In this document: positions 6,909 through 14,048 of the stretch, one piece after another | How the letters are laid out: every line of letters begins with the position of its first letter | Position numbering within the stretch: position 1 is the stretch's first letter | Assembly: GCA_005880075.1 (NCBI GenBank) | Contig: VBJT01000138.1 | Coordinates: 1 to 22,211 of the forward strand | Direction of reading: 5' to 3' | DNA: 22,211 nt | Origin: Chloroflexota bacterium | Lineage (GTDB): Bacteria > Chloroflexota > Dehalococcoidia > SM23-28-2 > RBG-16-64-32 | The notes under the pieces: model-generated | What the model was told of the DNA's origin: nothing | The model's database searches: none | What the model saw: only the letters and a program-made list of their open reading frames with translations | Translations under genes and position numbers: made by a program

Positions 6909-8192
6909 TCAACTGCCGCGCTCTCCGGCTTCACCCCCGTCTAGTATGTGCTGCCCCTGCCTCATCAAGACCGGCAGCCGCTTCAACCCCCGGAAGCCCG
7001 GTACCCGCCGCCACTCGAGCGGCGACTCCGCGAGCCGCATCTCCGGGAAGCGCCGCACCAGCGTTTGGACAGCGATCTGCGCCTCCGCCCGCGCCAGCGG
7101 GGCACCGAGGCAGTAGTGCACGCCACCTCCGAACGAAAGGTGGTCTGAGCTCTCACGCGTTATGTCGAACCGGTCCGGCTCTGGATAGACCGCTGGATCG
7201 CGGTTAGCGGCCGCGAGGATCGGCGTCACCGACTCCCCGGCGCTAACTTCCATCCCGGCGATCTTCCGGTCCTCGAGCGGCGTCCGGCCCGACATCAGCA
7301 CCGGGCTCTCGAAGCGCAGCATCTCTTCGACCGCATTCTTGATCAGCGCTGGGTCGTCCTGGAGCTTCTTCAGTTCGCCCGGGTTCCGCAACAGGGTCAG
7401 CATGCCGTTCCCAATGAGGTCCGTCGTGGTCAGGTTACCCGCCGCCAGCAGCAGGCTGCACATCGTGACGATCTCATCGTCCGTCAACTTGTCTCCGCCC
7501 TCCTCGGCGGCGATCAGCGAGGTGATGAGGTCGCCACGCGGCCGCTCCCGTCGCTCCTCGATCACTCGACGCAGGTACCCGTCCATCGCCTCGCCCGCCT
7601 CGTCCACCAGCTCGCGTTCCTCAGAAGTCAGCATCGGGTTGAAGTTCATCACACCCAGGTCCGACCAGCGCTTGAAGTCGGCCCGGTCTGCTGGATCAAC
7701 GCCCAGCATCTCGGCGATGACAATCGTCGGCAGCGGCCCGGCAAACGCCTCAATGAGATCGACTTCCCCGCGCGAGTCGATTGCGTCTAGCAGCTCATCG
7801 ACGATCTCCTGGATGCGCGGCCGCATCTGCTCGACTGCCTTGGCGGTGAACGCCTTGCTCACTAGCCCGCGTAGCCGCGTGTGGTATGGCGGGTCCGCGA
7901 ACAGCATGCTCGGCTCCCGCTCCGCATCCGCGAAGCCGAACATCGACTCGAAGCTACCGGGCTTGGCCTTCCGCGGGTCCACCGAGAGGCTCCGGTCAAA
8001 AAGCAGCTCGTCAACATCCTCATGGCACGTCAGGACATACCGGTTCAGTGTTGTGTCGTGGTGCACCGGCTCTAGCTCACGCAGCTTGGCCAGAATCGGA
8101 TAGGGGTCGGCCTGAAACGCGGGATCGAGAGCCGTCAGCTGGATCTCGGTAGGTACAGCTTCGCGTTCGGTCTTTGTCTTCTCCATCCTCAT
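6909..8192 (-). CDS. Cytochrome P450
   Basis: A 427-residue soluble bacterial class-I-type P450 monooxygenase that would need an external ferredoxin and reductase; none is encoded here. Seen are DPPYHTRLR in the C-helix (residues 100-108), the ExxR pair Glu290/Arg293 (EEMLR), and the heme loop FGGGVHYCLG with the thiolate ligand Cys361. The I-helix reads AAGNLTTTD (250-258): the usual acidic residue before the Thr is Leu254, a variant that occurs in some bacterial P450 groups and may affect oxygen activation. The ATG at 8192 follows GGAGGA by 8 bases; a second in-frame ATG lies two codons later. It is divergent from a 2-hydroxyacid oxidase, and the cyclase gene follows. Substrate unknown. Confidence 0.95.
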   Translation of the reverse strand: MRMEKTKTEREAVPTEIQLTALDPAFQADPYPILAKLRELEPVHHDTTLNRYVLTCHEDVDELLFDRSLSVDPRKAKPGSFESMFGFADAEREPSMLFADPPYHTRLRGLVSKAFTAKAVEQMRPRIQEIVDELLDAIDSRGEVDLIEAFAGPLPTIVIAEMLGVDPADRADFKRWSDLGVMNFNPMLTSEERELVDEAGEAMDGYLRRVIEERRERPRGDLITSLIAAEEGGDKLTDDEIVTMCSLLLAAGNLTTTDLIGNGMLTLLRNPGELKKLQDDPALIKNAVEEMLRFESPVLMSGRTPLEDRKIAGMEVSAGESVTPILAAANRDPAVYPEPDRFDITRESSDHLSFGGGVHYCLGAPLARAEAQIAVQTLVRRFPEMRLAESPLEWRRVPGFRGLKRLPVLMRQGQHILDGGEAGERGS

Positions 8193-8232
8193 GGCTCCGC
8201 TCCTCCGTTGGTTCCGCCGCTTGGGACAGAGC

Positions 8233-8279
8233 TATCCTACCAGAACGATATGGCAGCGCGGACAGGCCGGTGCTACGAT
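8233..8279. promoter_or_regulatory. Divergent promoter region between the P450 and hydroxyacid oxidase genes
   Basis: TATCCTA at 8233-8239 reads as TATCCT on the plus strand and TAGGAT on the minus strand, so it could serve as a -10 element in both directions. A second plus-strand -10-like TACGAT at 8274-8279 ends 6 bases before the GTG at 8286, matching the leaderless arrangement seen at other plus-strand genes. No convincing -35 elements were found. Confidence 0.3.
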
Positions 8280-8285
8280 GCCTGC

Positions 8286-9377
8286 GTGCCTCTCCTGAAC
8301 GTCTTCGACTACGAGGAACTAGCGCGGCAAAAACTTTCGCCGCCGTTCTTCGACTACATCGCCGGCGGCGCAGACGACGAAATCACGCTCCACCGCAACC
8401 GCGAGTCCTTCAAGCGCCTCGAACTCAGGCCCCGAGCGCTTGTCGACGTCTCAAAGGTGGACGTCTCGACCCATGTTCTCGGCCAGGGCATCGAAATGCC
8501 CGTCCTCCTCGCGCCCGTGGCGGTCCAGCGCCTTGCTCATTCCGAAGGAGAGCTAGCGACGGCAAGGGCGGCGGCTCAAGCCGGGACAATCATGACGCTG
8601 AGCACCATGGCCAGCGCTTCCATCGAAGAGGTCGCGTCGGCGTCCGGTGGCCCGAAGTGGTTCCAGCTGTATGTGCACCGCGACCGTAATGTCTCCAGGA
8701 GCATGGTCCAGCGCGCCGAAGCGGCCGGCTACAGGGCCGTCTGCCTGACCGTCGACGTTCCCCGCCTCGGGCGCCGCGAACGCGATTTCCGTAACCGCCT
8801 CGAGTACCCGCCCGGCGTCGCCCACCGCAACTACATCGGCGAATTCCAGCTCCCTCCTCTCGAAGTCGGGGCCGGTGACTCGGAGCTTTCCGCCTCAGCA
8901 GACGTGTTGATCGACCCCTCGCTCACCTGGGACGTGATCGACTGGCTAGGCTCGTTCACATCCCTCCCGATCGTCGTGAAGGGCATCATGGCCGCCGAAG
9001 ATGCCCGGCTCGCCCTCGACCACGGCGCCTCTGCGATCGTCGTTTCCAACCACGGCGGCCGTCAGCTCGACGGCGCGCCTGCCACCATTTCGGTATTGCC
9101 TGACATCGTGGCCGCTGTTGACGGGCGCTGTGAAGTCCTGCTGGACAGCGGCATCCGACGCGGTACGGATATCCTTAAGGCACTTGCGTTAGGCGCGAGA
9201 GCAGTTCTAATCGGCCGGGCCTACATCTGGGGGCTTGCCGTAGCGGGCGAGGACGGCGTAACTCAGGTACTCTCGATGCTTCGCAACGAGCTCGAACTGG
9301 CGATGGCCCTCTGCGGCTGCCGTTCAGTCGCGGAAGTGGGTCCTGAGGTCGTCTACTCGCAGGCCCGCCCAGACTAA
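8286..9377 (+). CDS. FMN-dependent alpha-hydroxy-acid oxidase (glycolate/lactate oxidase family)
   Basis: A 363-residue TIM-barrel flavoprotein oxidising (S)-2-hydroxy acids to 2-oxo acids. All active-site landmarks are present: Tyr24 (FFDYIAGGADDE), Tyr129 (QLYVHRDR), Asp157 and Arg160 (TVDVPRLGRRERDFRN), the FMN-binding Lys232 (PIVVKG), and the catalytic His256 and Arg259 (SNHGGRQLDG). DSGIRRGTDILKALALGA forms the phosphate site. Glycolate, lactate and longer-chain oxidases cannot be told apart by eye. I prefer the GTG at 8286 because the family N-terminus (NVFDYEELA) begins four residues later and a TACGAT box sits just upstream. An in-frame ATG at 8250 is the alternative; neither has a Shine-Dalgarno site. 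Its TAA overlaps the TAG of dapF on the opposite strand (CTAA, 9374-9377). Confidence 0.9.
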   Translation: MPLLNVFDYEELARQKLSPPFFDYIAGGADDEITLHRNRESFKRLELRPRALVDVSKVDVSTHVLGQGIEMPVLLAPVAVQRLAHSEGELATARAAAQAGTIMTLSTMASASIEEVASASGGPKWFQLYVHRDRNVSRSMVQRAEAAGYRAVCLTVDVPRLGRRERDFRNRLEYPPGVAHRNYIGEFQLPPLEVGAGDSELSASADVLIDPSLTWDVIDWLGSFTSLPIVVKGIMAAEDARLALDHGASAIVVSNHGGRQLDGAPATISVLPDIVAAVDGRCEVLLDSGIRRGTDILKALALGARAVLIGRAYIWGLAVAGEDGVTQVLSMLRNELELAMALCGCRSVAEVGPEVVYSQARPD

Positions 9378-10216
9378 TCTTCGGGCCACTCGCCCTCAAG
9401 CACGAACTCCGCGGGGCCGCTCAGGTACACATCTCCATGGCCGTCCCATTCGACCGTCAGCGCTCCGCCGGGCTGCTCGATGTCCACGCGGTCCCCTACG
9501 CGGCCGTGTAGGCGCGCCGCTACCATGGCCGCGCAGCTGCCGCTGCCGCAGGCCAGCGTCTCACCCACGCCGCGCTCCCACACCCGCAGCGCCATTCGCT
9601 CCGGAGACCTGACCTGCGCGACTCCGAAGTTCACCCGCTCCGGGAACGCCGCGTGCCGCTCCACCGCCGGACCGATGCTCTCGAGCGGATAGCTCTCGAC
9701 CGGCTCCTCGACGAACAACACCGCGTGCGGATTCCCCATGGAAAGGCACGTCACTGCGAACCGCTGCCCGTCCACCTCAAGCGGGAAATCGATCACGGGC
9801 TCCATCTCCGCGATCACCGGCACCTCGTTCGGCGCGAACCTCGGCGGCGCCATCGAGAGCCGCACTGCCGTCACCTTTCCGCTGTTGATCGAAGCCTCCG
9901 CTTCGAGTATTCCGTGGACCGCCTCAATCCGCAGCCGCCCGTCGCGCGGCGTAGCCAGCCCCCGCTCGATGGCGTACTTAACCAGGCAGCGGACACCGTT
10001 CCCGCTCACCTCCGCCTCCGACCCGTCCGCGTTGAACAATCGCATCCGCACGTCCGCGCGCTCGGAAGGCAACACCACGATCAGCCCGTCGGCCCCGGCC
10101 CCGTAATGTCGGTCGCACATCGCCCGCGACAGCGCTTCCCAATCCCGCTCGTCTGCGTCCCGCGACTCGACGAACAGGAAGTCGTTCCCTGTCCCCTGCA
10201 TCTTCGTGAATCGCAT
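9374..10216 (-). CDS. dapF: Diaminopimelate epimerase, first catalytic Cys replaced by Ser
   Basis: A 280-residue enzyme interconverting LL- and meso-diaminopimelate in lysine and peptidoglycan synthesis. It shows MQGTGNDF (6-13), FNADGSEAEVSGNGVRC (61-77), GNPHAVLF (161-168) and ERGVGETLACGSGSC (214-228). In the family, two cysteines act as acid/base; the second is present (Cys223), but the first is Ser71 (codon AGC). The sequence is otherwise well conserved, so it looks under selection. The ATG at 10216 is chosen over an upstream in-frame start because conserved sequence begins there and AAGG lies 9 bases upstream. It follows dinB after 5 bases. It acts in the same pathway as DapL at the left end of the window. 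Confidence 0.92.
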   Translation of the reverse strand: MRFTKMQGTGNDFLFVESRDADERDWEALSRAMCDRHYGAGADGLIVVLPSERADVRMRLFNADGSEAEVSGNGVRCLVKYAIERGLATPRDGRLRIEAVHGILEAEASINSGKVTAVRLSMAPPRFAPNEVPVIAEMEPVIDFPLEVDGQRFAVTCLSMGNPHAVLFVEEPVESYPLESIGPAVERHAAFPERVNFGVAQVRSPERMALRVWERGVGETLACGSGSCAAMVAARLHGRVGDRVDIEQPGGALTVEWDGHGDVYLSGPAEFVLEGEWPED

Positions 10217-10221
10217 AGCCC

Positions 10222-10692
10222 CTAACCTTGCGAGATGAGATCGAGAGTGAGCTGGATCTGCCAAAGGTGCATCGATGCGTGCTCAAGCACGTGCGCGAGG
10301 CCCTCGCGGCGCGTTATCTCTTGCGCCTCGCCCTCGCCCCACAGCTCCTGCGGCGGCATGAAGCGATCGTTGAGCGTCGACCGGTCCAGTACCGCCAGCG
10401 CCGCGTCGATCTCGCCCGAGAGCGCGCACGCCGCCTTCCCCAGCTCCTCGTACGTCCCCGCCGCAGCGAACTCGCCGGGCCGGTCGCGCCGCAGGGGCTG
10501 CCCGCAGACAATCCCGAGCACCCACGCCCGCGCATTCCCCAGCACATGCGTGGCGATCACGTAGCCGCTGTTCGCGCCGGGCACATCCGGCCGCTGGTTG
10601 AGCTGCTCCTCGCTTAACCCCTTAAGCGCCGCGTGCACGTCCGCAATCTGCTTCCGGATGTATTTGCTGTAAGTCTCGATCTCGGGCGTCAT
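10222..10692 (-). CDS. DinB family protein
   Basis: A 156-residue four-helix protein of the DinB/YfiT-like superfamily, with the putative metal triad His49 (IATHVLGN), His138 and His142 (HVLEHASMHLWQ). The family includes thiol-dependent transferases (bacillithiol or mycothiol S-transferases) and many uncharacterised members; the actual reaction cannot be assigned. The ATG at 10692 has GAGGT 7 bases upstream, and this ribosome site falls in the tail of the decayed hicA. dapF starts 5 bases downstream, suggesting coexpression by position rather than function. Confidence 0.85.
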   Translation of the reverse strand: MTPEIETYSKYIRKQIADVHAALKGLSEEQLNQRPDVPGANSGYVIATHVLGNARAWVLGIVCGQPLRRDRPGEFAAAGTYEELGKAACALSGEIDAALAVLDRSTLNDRFMPPQELWGEGEAQEITRREGLAHVLEHASMHLWQIQLTLDLISQG

Positions 10693-10697
10693 GGCGA

Positions 10698-10934
10698 TTA
10701 CCTCAAGAGGTCGCTGAACTGGTCGTCGCTGATTCCTGCCTGCCTCGGTATGTTATGAACGGTGCGAGCGGGATCACACGATTGCCGTGAAACGGCACGG
10801 TGGCGCGTCGCCGCCCATCGGGGCTCTTGTATATTCGGTGGCCTCCCCGTGTCCTTGCGAGTTCAAACCCGGCGCGTTCGACGTTCGAGCACTCGAACCA
10901 GTTCCCGTGCGGTTACCTTCGGCCGTCTGGGCAC
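10698..10934 (-). pseudogene. hicA: Decayed hicA toxin gene (frameshifted)
   Basis: Directly after hicB (TAGTG overlap), a GTG opens a frame reading VPRRPKVTARELVRVLER, a typical HicA N-terminus, which ends at a TGA after 23 codons. Reading on in another frame gives AGFELARTRGGHRIYKSPDG, then TVPFHG and NRVIPL. This is the HicA dsRBD-like core with the GGH in place of the usual GSH catalytic His motif. A third frame gives EAGISDDQFSDLLR and a TAA at 10698, the usual HicA C-terminus. The first break is an imperfect 7-bp tandem duplication (10874-10887); removing one copy restores V-L-E-R-A-G-F. Further small deletions are needed after NRVIPL. The gene is therefore very probably non-functional unless sequencing errors are present. 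Confidence 0.85.
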
Positions 10935-11176
10935 TAAATCTCGACACCCACAGCCTCGATCCGCTCTTCCGGGAAGGGCTCTTGATTCTCTTCGAGGTCC
11001 TCGAGATAAAGCTCGATAGCTTCACGGGCGTTCTCTACTGCCTCTTCTCGTGTTGCACCGTACGTGAAGCAACCGGGAAGCGCCGGTACGCTCACGTTGT
11101 AGTAGCCCTTGAACTCGGGGGCCGCTTCCTCCTGGAGAATTACCGTGTACTTGATTCCGTTGGGAGCCGTTGCCAT
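10934..11176 (-). CDS. hicB: HicB family antitoxin
   Basis: An 80-residue HicB-type protein with the partial RNase-H-like fold signature: the N-terminal strand KYTVILQEEAAPEFKGYYNV, then VPALPGCFTYGATREEAVENA (residues 30-50) and the acidic helix REAIELYLEDLEE. It is the short form lacking a C-terminal HTH or RHH DNA-binding domain. In a functional module it would sequester the HicA mRNA interferase; here the adjacent hicA is broken, so it is an orphan antitoxin. The ATG at 11176 has AGGGG 7 bases upstream. A perfect TATAAT lies upstream at 11197-11202 inside the end of miaA. The same promoter could now drive dinB and dapF. Confidence 0.88.
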   Translation of the reverse strand: MATAPNGIKYTVILQEEAAPEFKGYYNVSVPALPGCFTYGATREEAVENAREAIELYLEDLEENQEPFPEERIEAVGVEI

Positions 11177-11196
11177 CTCAATTCCCCTTTAGGAAG

Positions 11197-11202
11197 ATTA
11201 TA
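11197..11202 (-). promoter_or_regulatory. Candidate -10 element for hicB (TATAAT)
   Basis: A perfect TATAAT on the minus strand 20 bases upstream of the hicB ATG, overlapping the end region of miaA. No good -35 is visible at 16-18 bases. The position leaves a short leader containing the AGGGG ribosome site. It would allow hicB, the hicA remnant, dinB and dapF to be transcribed separately from miaA. Confidence 0.5.
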
Positions 11203-11205
11203 GCG

Positions 11206-12126
11206 TTAGCGAGAGCCGGAAGCCGCTGGCGTCTGCGACTGAATGAGACGCATCACCTCGTCCACCCATCCATCGCCCGCCTCAATCCATCCAATCCGCT
11301 CGTCCCCCGCCTTGAACCAGGAGTTCTGGTGTCGCACCAGCCGGTGCGTCCCCCTCTTCGTCCGCCCAACGGCCGTCTCGATGTCGATCTCGCCCGCCAG
11401 ATACTCGCACGCCTCCCGGTAGCCGATCCCCGACATCGACGGCAATTCTCGCGTGTAACCTTCAGCGAGCAGCCCCCGCACCTCATTGACGAGCCCGTCA
11501 GCAAACATTGTCTCCACCCGTTCGTCAATGCGCTGGTACAGCTCCTCGCGCGGCAGACGCAGCCCCAGCACCAGCGACTCGAACCCGGCTGGGTCCTTCG
11601 TCCGCCAGTGCGAGAACGGCTTGCCGGTCGCGTGATACACCTCCAACGCCCGCACGACTCGCCGCACGTTGCGGGGGTCAACGACCCCCTCCGCCTCGGG
11701 GTCCACCCTCCGCAGCTCCTCGGCCAGCTCGGCGGGCCCCCGCGACTCCAGCGCCATGCGCAGTTCGCTGTCCGGCGGCACGCGGGGTACACGCCAACCT
11801 TCGAGCAGTGCCCAGACGTACTGCCCGGTCCCCCCGACCAACAGCGGCTGCTTTCCGCGCGCCCAGATGTCCTCCAGCGCATCTTTCGCCAAATCCAGCC
11901 AGCGGCCGAGGCTGAACGGCTCGTCCGGGTCGACCACATCGATCAGATGATGCCCCGCTGCCGCCTGCTCTTCCGGCGTCGGCTTCGCGGTGCCGATATC
12001 CATCCGCCGGTAAACCTGCCGCGAGTCCGCCCCGATGATCTCCCCGCCGATCCGCTGAGCGAAGTCGACCGCGAGCGATGTCTTTCCGCTCGCTGTTGGC
12101 CCTACGATGGCGATCAATCGTTGCAT
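11206..12126 (-). CDS. miaA: tRNA dimethylallyltransferase
   Basis: A 306-residue enzyme transferring a dimethylallyl group to N6 of A37 in tRNAs reading UNN codons. P-loop GPTASGKT is at residues 9-16, with the family motifs GADSRQVYRRMDIGTAKP (near 33-50), HHLIDVVDP, the prenyl-acceptor motif GGTGQYVWALLEGW, and C-terminal GIGYREACEYL and TKRGTHRLVRHQNSWF (usually TRxYAKRQxTWF). The start is the ATG at 12126 (GAGG 4 bases upstream); a nine-residue extension from a GTG at 12153 lacks conservation. Normal length. It lies 51 bases downstream of a small membrane protein gene, with the hicB promoter in its 3-prime end. Confidence 0.95.
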   Translation of the reverse strand: MQRLIAIVGPTASGKTSLAVDFAQRIGGEIIGADSRQVYRRMDIGTAKPTPEEQAAAGHHLIDVVDPDEPFSLGRWLDLAKDALEDIWARGKQPLLVGGTGQYVWALLEGWRVPRVPPDSELRMALESRGPAELAEELRRVDPEAEGVVDPRNVRRVVRALEVYHATGKPFSHWRTKDPAGFESLVLGLRLPREELYQRIDERVETMFADGLVNEVRGLLAEGYTRELPSMSGIGYREACEYLAGEIDIETAVGRTKRGTHRLVRHQNSWFKAGDERIGWIEAGDGWVDEVMRLIQSQTPAASGSR

Positions 12127-12177
12127 ATCGCCTCGATTATCACACGGGCCCACCTCCCAGCCACGCCGGCGCTCGTC

Positions 12178-12639
12178 TTAGCGCAAATCGCCCAGGAGTT
12201 TCTGCAGCTCCGCGATCTGCTTGATCTGTGCGTCGTCCTGTGCAGCGAGATGCGCTTGGATCTGCGAGCATTCGTGGAGAATCGCCTCGGCGTCCTTGTA
12301 AGTCTGTTCGGCCCGCCTATCGGCCGCTTTGGCCTGAATATTTTGGCCCACGATGATGATGGGGAGGAGAATCAACTGAAGAAACGTCTGCGCCACCCAG
12401 GCAACGATAACGATGCTGTTTCCGGAGCGGATCGCCGATGGGAAGCTGACCAGCGCGAGCGCCGTGAAGAGGTAAGCGGCCCACATCGTTCCCACGATCG
12501 TCGTCAGGAGTAGTCCCAGCTTGCCGTTGAAGCCTATTCTTTCGTCATCGACTTTAGGCGGAGGCGGTGCCGAACCTGCCAACATATCCCGCGTGTGCGG
12601 ATGCGCGATGTGCTCGAAGACTGTTGCGACCCGGGCCAT
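12178..12639 (-). CDS. Small two-TM membrane protein with C-terminal coiled coil (DUF1003-like topology)
   Basis: A 153-residue protein, function unknown. Two hydrophobic segments are seen, at about 40-65 (LGLLLTTIVGTMWAAYLFTA and onward) and 74-98 (VAWVAQTFLQLILLPIIIV). They are followed by VGQNIQAKAADRRAEQTYKDA and a charged, heptad-like helix (about 100-150) that probably lies in the cytoplasm. The TM2-to-QN-x-QA junction resembles DUF1003 and related actinobacterial/Chloroflexota proteins; I do not claim membership. The ATG has a near-perfect AAGGAGG ribosome site 7 bases upstream. A weak promoter (TTGAAG, 17 bases, TTTGAT on the minus strand) may precede it. Sequence is less GC-rich than tpiA or miaA. 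Confidence 0.7.
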   Translation of the reverse strand: MARVATVFEHIAHPHTRDMLAGSAPPPPKVDDERIGFNGKLGLLLTTIVGTMWAAYLFTALALVSFPSAIRSGNSIVIVAWVAQTFLQLILLPIIIVGQNIQAKAADRRAEQTYKDAEAILHECSQIQAHLAAQDDAQIKQIAELQKLLGDLR

Positions 12640-12737
12640 AGCGACGCCTCCTTAGAATGTCGATAACATCAAATGGTTTAGTCCTTTAGCCTTCAAGAGA
12701 GATCGGTTCTGGTTGCCGCTCAGCCGCATTCGATCCG

Positions 12738-12762
12738 TTCGTGCTGAGCCTGTCGAAGCATC
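12738..12762. repeat. Dispersed repeat, CTGAGCCTGTCGAAG type
   Basis: A 25-base unit with core GTGCTGAGCCTGTCGAAGCA and short flanking TGCT/AGCA complementarity, lying in the 223-base gap between the two-TM protein and tpiA. It matches 21 of 25 positions of the copy inside guaA (21991-22015) and resembles the hairpin at 15356-15388. Short elements with this core are scattered through many bacterial genomes. Confidence 0.65.
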
Positions 12763-12830
12763 CGGCGCCCTGGTGCAGGCTTGGTCCATCGAAGCCGAGC
12801 CGAGTTATGAATTGGATCTTCGGCCGGACT

Positions 12831-12868
12831 GATTCGCTAATTCACTGGGGATTCGCTGACGATTAGCC
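12831..12868. repeat. Degenerate GATTCGCT short repeats downstream of tpiA
   Basis: GATTCGCT occurs at 12831-12838 and 12850-12857, with the variants AATTCACT (12839-12846) and GATTAGCC (12861-12868) interleaved. The last variant runs into the tpiA stop codon. The same GATTCGCT word recurs at 15411 and 15439. Role unknown; no clear hairpin. Confidence 0.5.
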
Positions 12869-13642
12869 TGCAGCCCGCACCCTCGCCGCCTCCTCCACAA
12901 TCCCCGCGAACGAGTCCACCTTCAGGCTCGCCCCCCCGACAAGCGCCCCATCGATTCCCTCGCGCGACATGAACTCCGTGATGTTCTCCGGCGTGACGCT
13001 GCCGCCGTAGAGGATGCGCGTAGCCTCCGCCTTCTCGTCCCCGAACAGCGACGCCACCTCCCGCCTAACCAGCGCGATCGCCTCCTCTGCGTCGCCCGCG
13101 GTCGCCGCCGTCCCCGTCCCGATCGCCCACACCGGCTCGTAGGCGATGATGAACCCCTCCGGCAAGCCCCCGTCGGACGGCGAAAGCCCTTCGAGTCCGC
13201 TTCGTGTCTGCCGCACGATCACCTCGGCCGTCTTTCCCGCCTGCCGCTCTTCCAGCGTCTCCCCCACGCACATGATCGGCTGAAGTCCCACGCTCAGAGC
13301 CGCCTTCACCTTGCGGCTCACCATCTCGTCCGTCTCGCCGAGCTGATGCCGCCGCTCGGAGTGGCCAATGATCACGAAATCGACCAGCTCCTCGAGTTGC
13401 GCCGGCCCGACTTCCCCCGTCGCCGCAACGTCATCCTCCCAGTGCACGTCCTGTGCGCCCACCTTGATTGACGACATCGAGAGCGCGACTTCAACCGTCG
13501 CGAGGTAGATGAACGGAGGGCAGACGATCTTCTCGACTCCCTCGATATCCTCGATGCGCTCCCGGAGCCCGTTCGCCAGCTGGTATGCCGAGTCCAGCCG
13601 CAGATTGCACTTCCAGTTCCCGGCAATGACCGGCGTTCTCAT
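12863..13642 (-). CDS. tpiA: Triose-phosphate isomerase
   Basis: A 259-residue TIM-barrel enzyme interconverting dihydroxyacetone phosphate and glyceraldehyde 3-phosphate in glycolysis/gluconeogenesis. Catalytic residues are all present: Lys11 (AGNWKCN), His94 (IIGHSERR) and Glu169 (AYEPVWAIGTG). The phosphate-binding YGGSV and GALVGGASLK lie toward the C-terminus. Length is typical. The ATG at 13642 overlaps the TGA of the PH-like gene (ATGA), implying translational coupling; only a weak GGAT ribosome site is seen. Together with apgM just upstream and pgk at 16307-17566 it forms a lower-glycolysis neighbourhood. Confidence 0.97.
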   Translation of the reverse strand: MRTPVIAGNWKCNLRLDSAYQLANGLRERIEDIEGVEKIVCPPFIYLATVEVALSMSSIKVGAQDVHWEDDVAATGEVGPAQLEELVDFVIIGHSERRHQLGETDEMVSRKVKAALSVGLQPIMCVGETLEERQAGKTAEVIVRQTRSGLEGLSPSDGGLPEGFIIAYEPVWAIGTGTAATAGDAEEAIALVRREVASLFGDEKAEATRILYGGSVTPENITEFMSREGIDGALVGGASLKVDSFAGIVEEAARVRAAG

Positions 13643-14022
13643 GGCGCCTGATCCAACCGGGGACGCTGCAGACTAGCCCGCCCGCGTGCCTGATTGATGG
13701 CGGCTGCCCAGCGTCTGGTCAGTTTCCACCAGAGCAACACCGGAAACCACCAACGAAACAGGCTGAACTGGTACTTAGCGTCTCCCGCCTTAACGAAGAG
13801 CACGAACGATCGGGCACGGCAGTCCTCGATATCGCCAAGCGCAAGAGAAAGCTCGCTAGCGCCCCAGGCAATCGTTAAGAGAGGCCTGAATCGTTGTGCC
13901 CGCCACAGAAGTCTTTCGGAAGTTAAATAAAGAGTCCCAATATTGTTTAGGCCATTAAGTGCGGCGGTAACACGGTTGATCACCGTCTCGCCCGGCCGGA
14001 TTTCCCATTTCTCATCGCCCAT
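13639..14022 (-). CDS. PH-like (GRAM / bacterial PH) domain protein
   Basis: A 127-residue protein. Residues about 1-100 look like a GRAM or bacterial PH-type fold: an opening WEIRPGETVINRVTA, then GTLYLTSERLLW (the common 'G.l.LT..RL.w' strand pair), IEDCRARSFVLFVKAGDAKY and a closing tryptophan-rich helix (RWWFPVLLWWKL, then RRWAAAINQA). Such proteins are often membrane-peripheral; the function is unknown. It sits between apgM (26 bases upstream) and tpiA (4-base overlap). The ATG used lies inside a 14-bp tandem repeat, so several ATGs in different frames occur here and the true start is only moderately certain. Base composition is less GC-rich than its neighbours. Confidence 0.65.
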   Translation of the reverse strand: MGDEKWEIRPGETVINRVTAALNGLNNIGTLYLTSERLLWRAQRFRPLLTIAWGASELSLALGDIEDCRARSFVLFVKAGDAKYQFSLFRWWFPVLLWWKLTRRWAAAINQARGRASLQRPRLDQAP

Positions 14023-14045
14023 TTCTCATTGCCCATTTCTGATTT
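14004..14045. repeat. 14-bp tandem repeat, three copies, at a gene start
   Basis: Three head-to-tail units beginning CCCATTTCTCAT: 14004-14017, 14018-14031 and 14032-14045 (the last with GATTT replacing CATTG). On the minus strand each unit carries an ATG, and the unit length is not a multiple of three. The array spans the start region of the PH-like gene and the gap to apgM. Confidence 0.85.
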
Positions 14046-14048
14046 CCA

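Noticed and set aside
10774..11025. 83-codon minus-strand frame overlapping hicB and the hicA remnant
   Set aside because: Ser/Arg-rich and out of frame with both recognisable proteins; the HicA reading in the other frames explains this DNA better.
11170..12513. 447-codon plus-strand open frame
   Set aside because: Antisense to miaA and the two-TM protein gene; composition is a GC-bias artefact and no domain is recognisable.
14004..14045. CRISPR-like array
   Set aside because: Units are 14 bp, directly adjacent with no spacers, and there are no cas genes.
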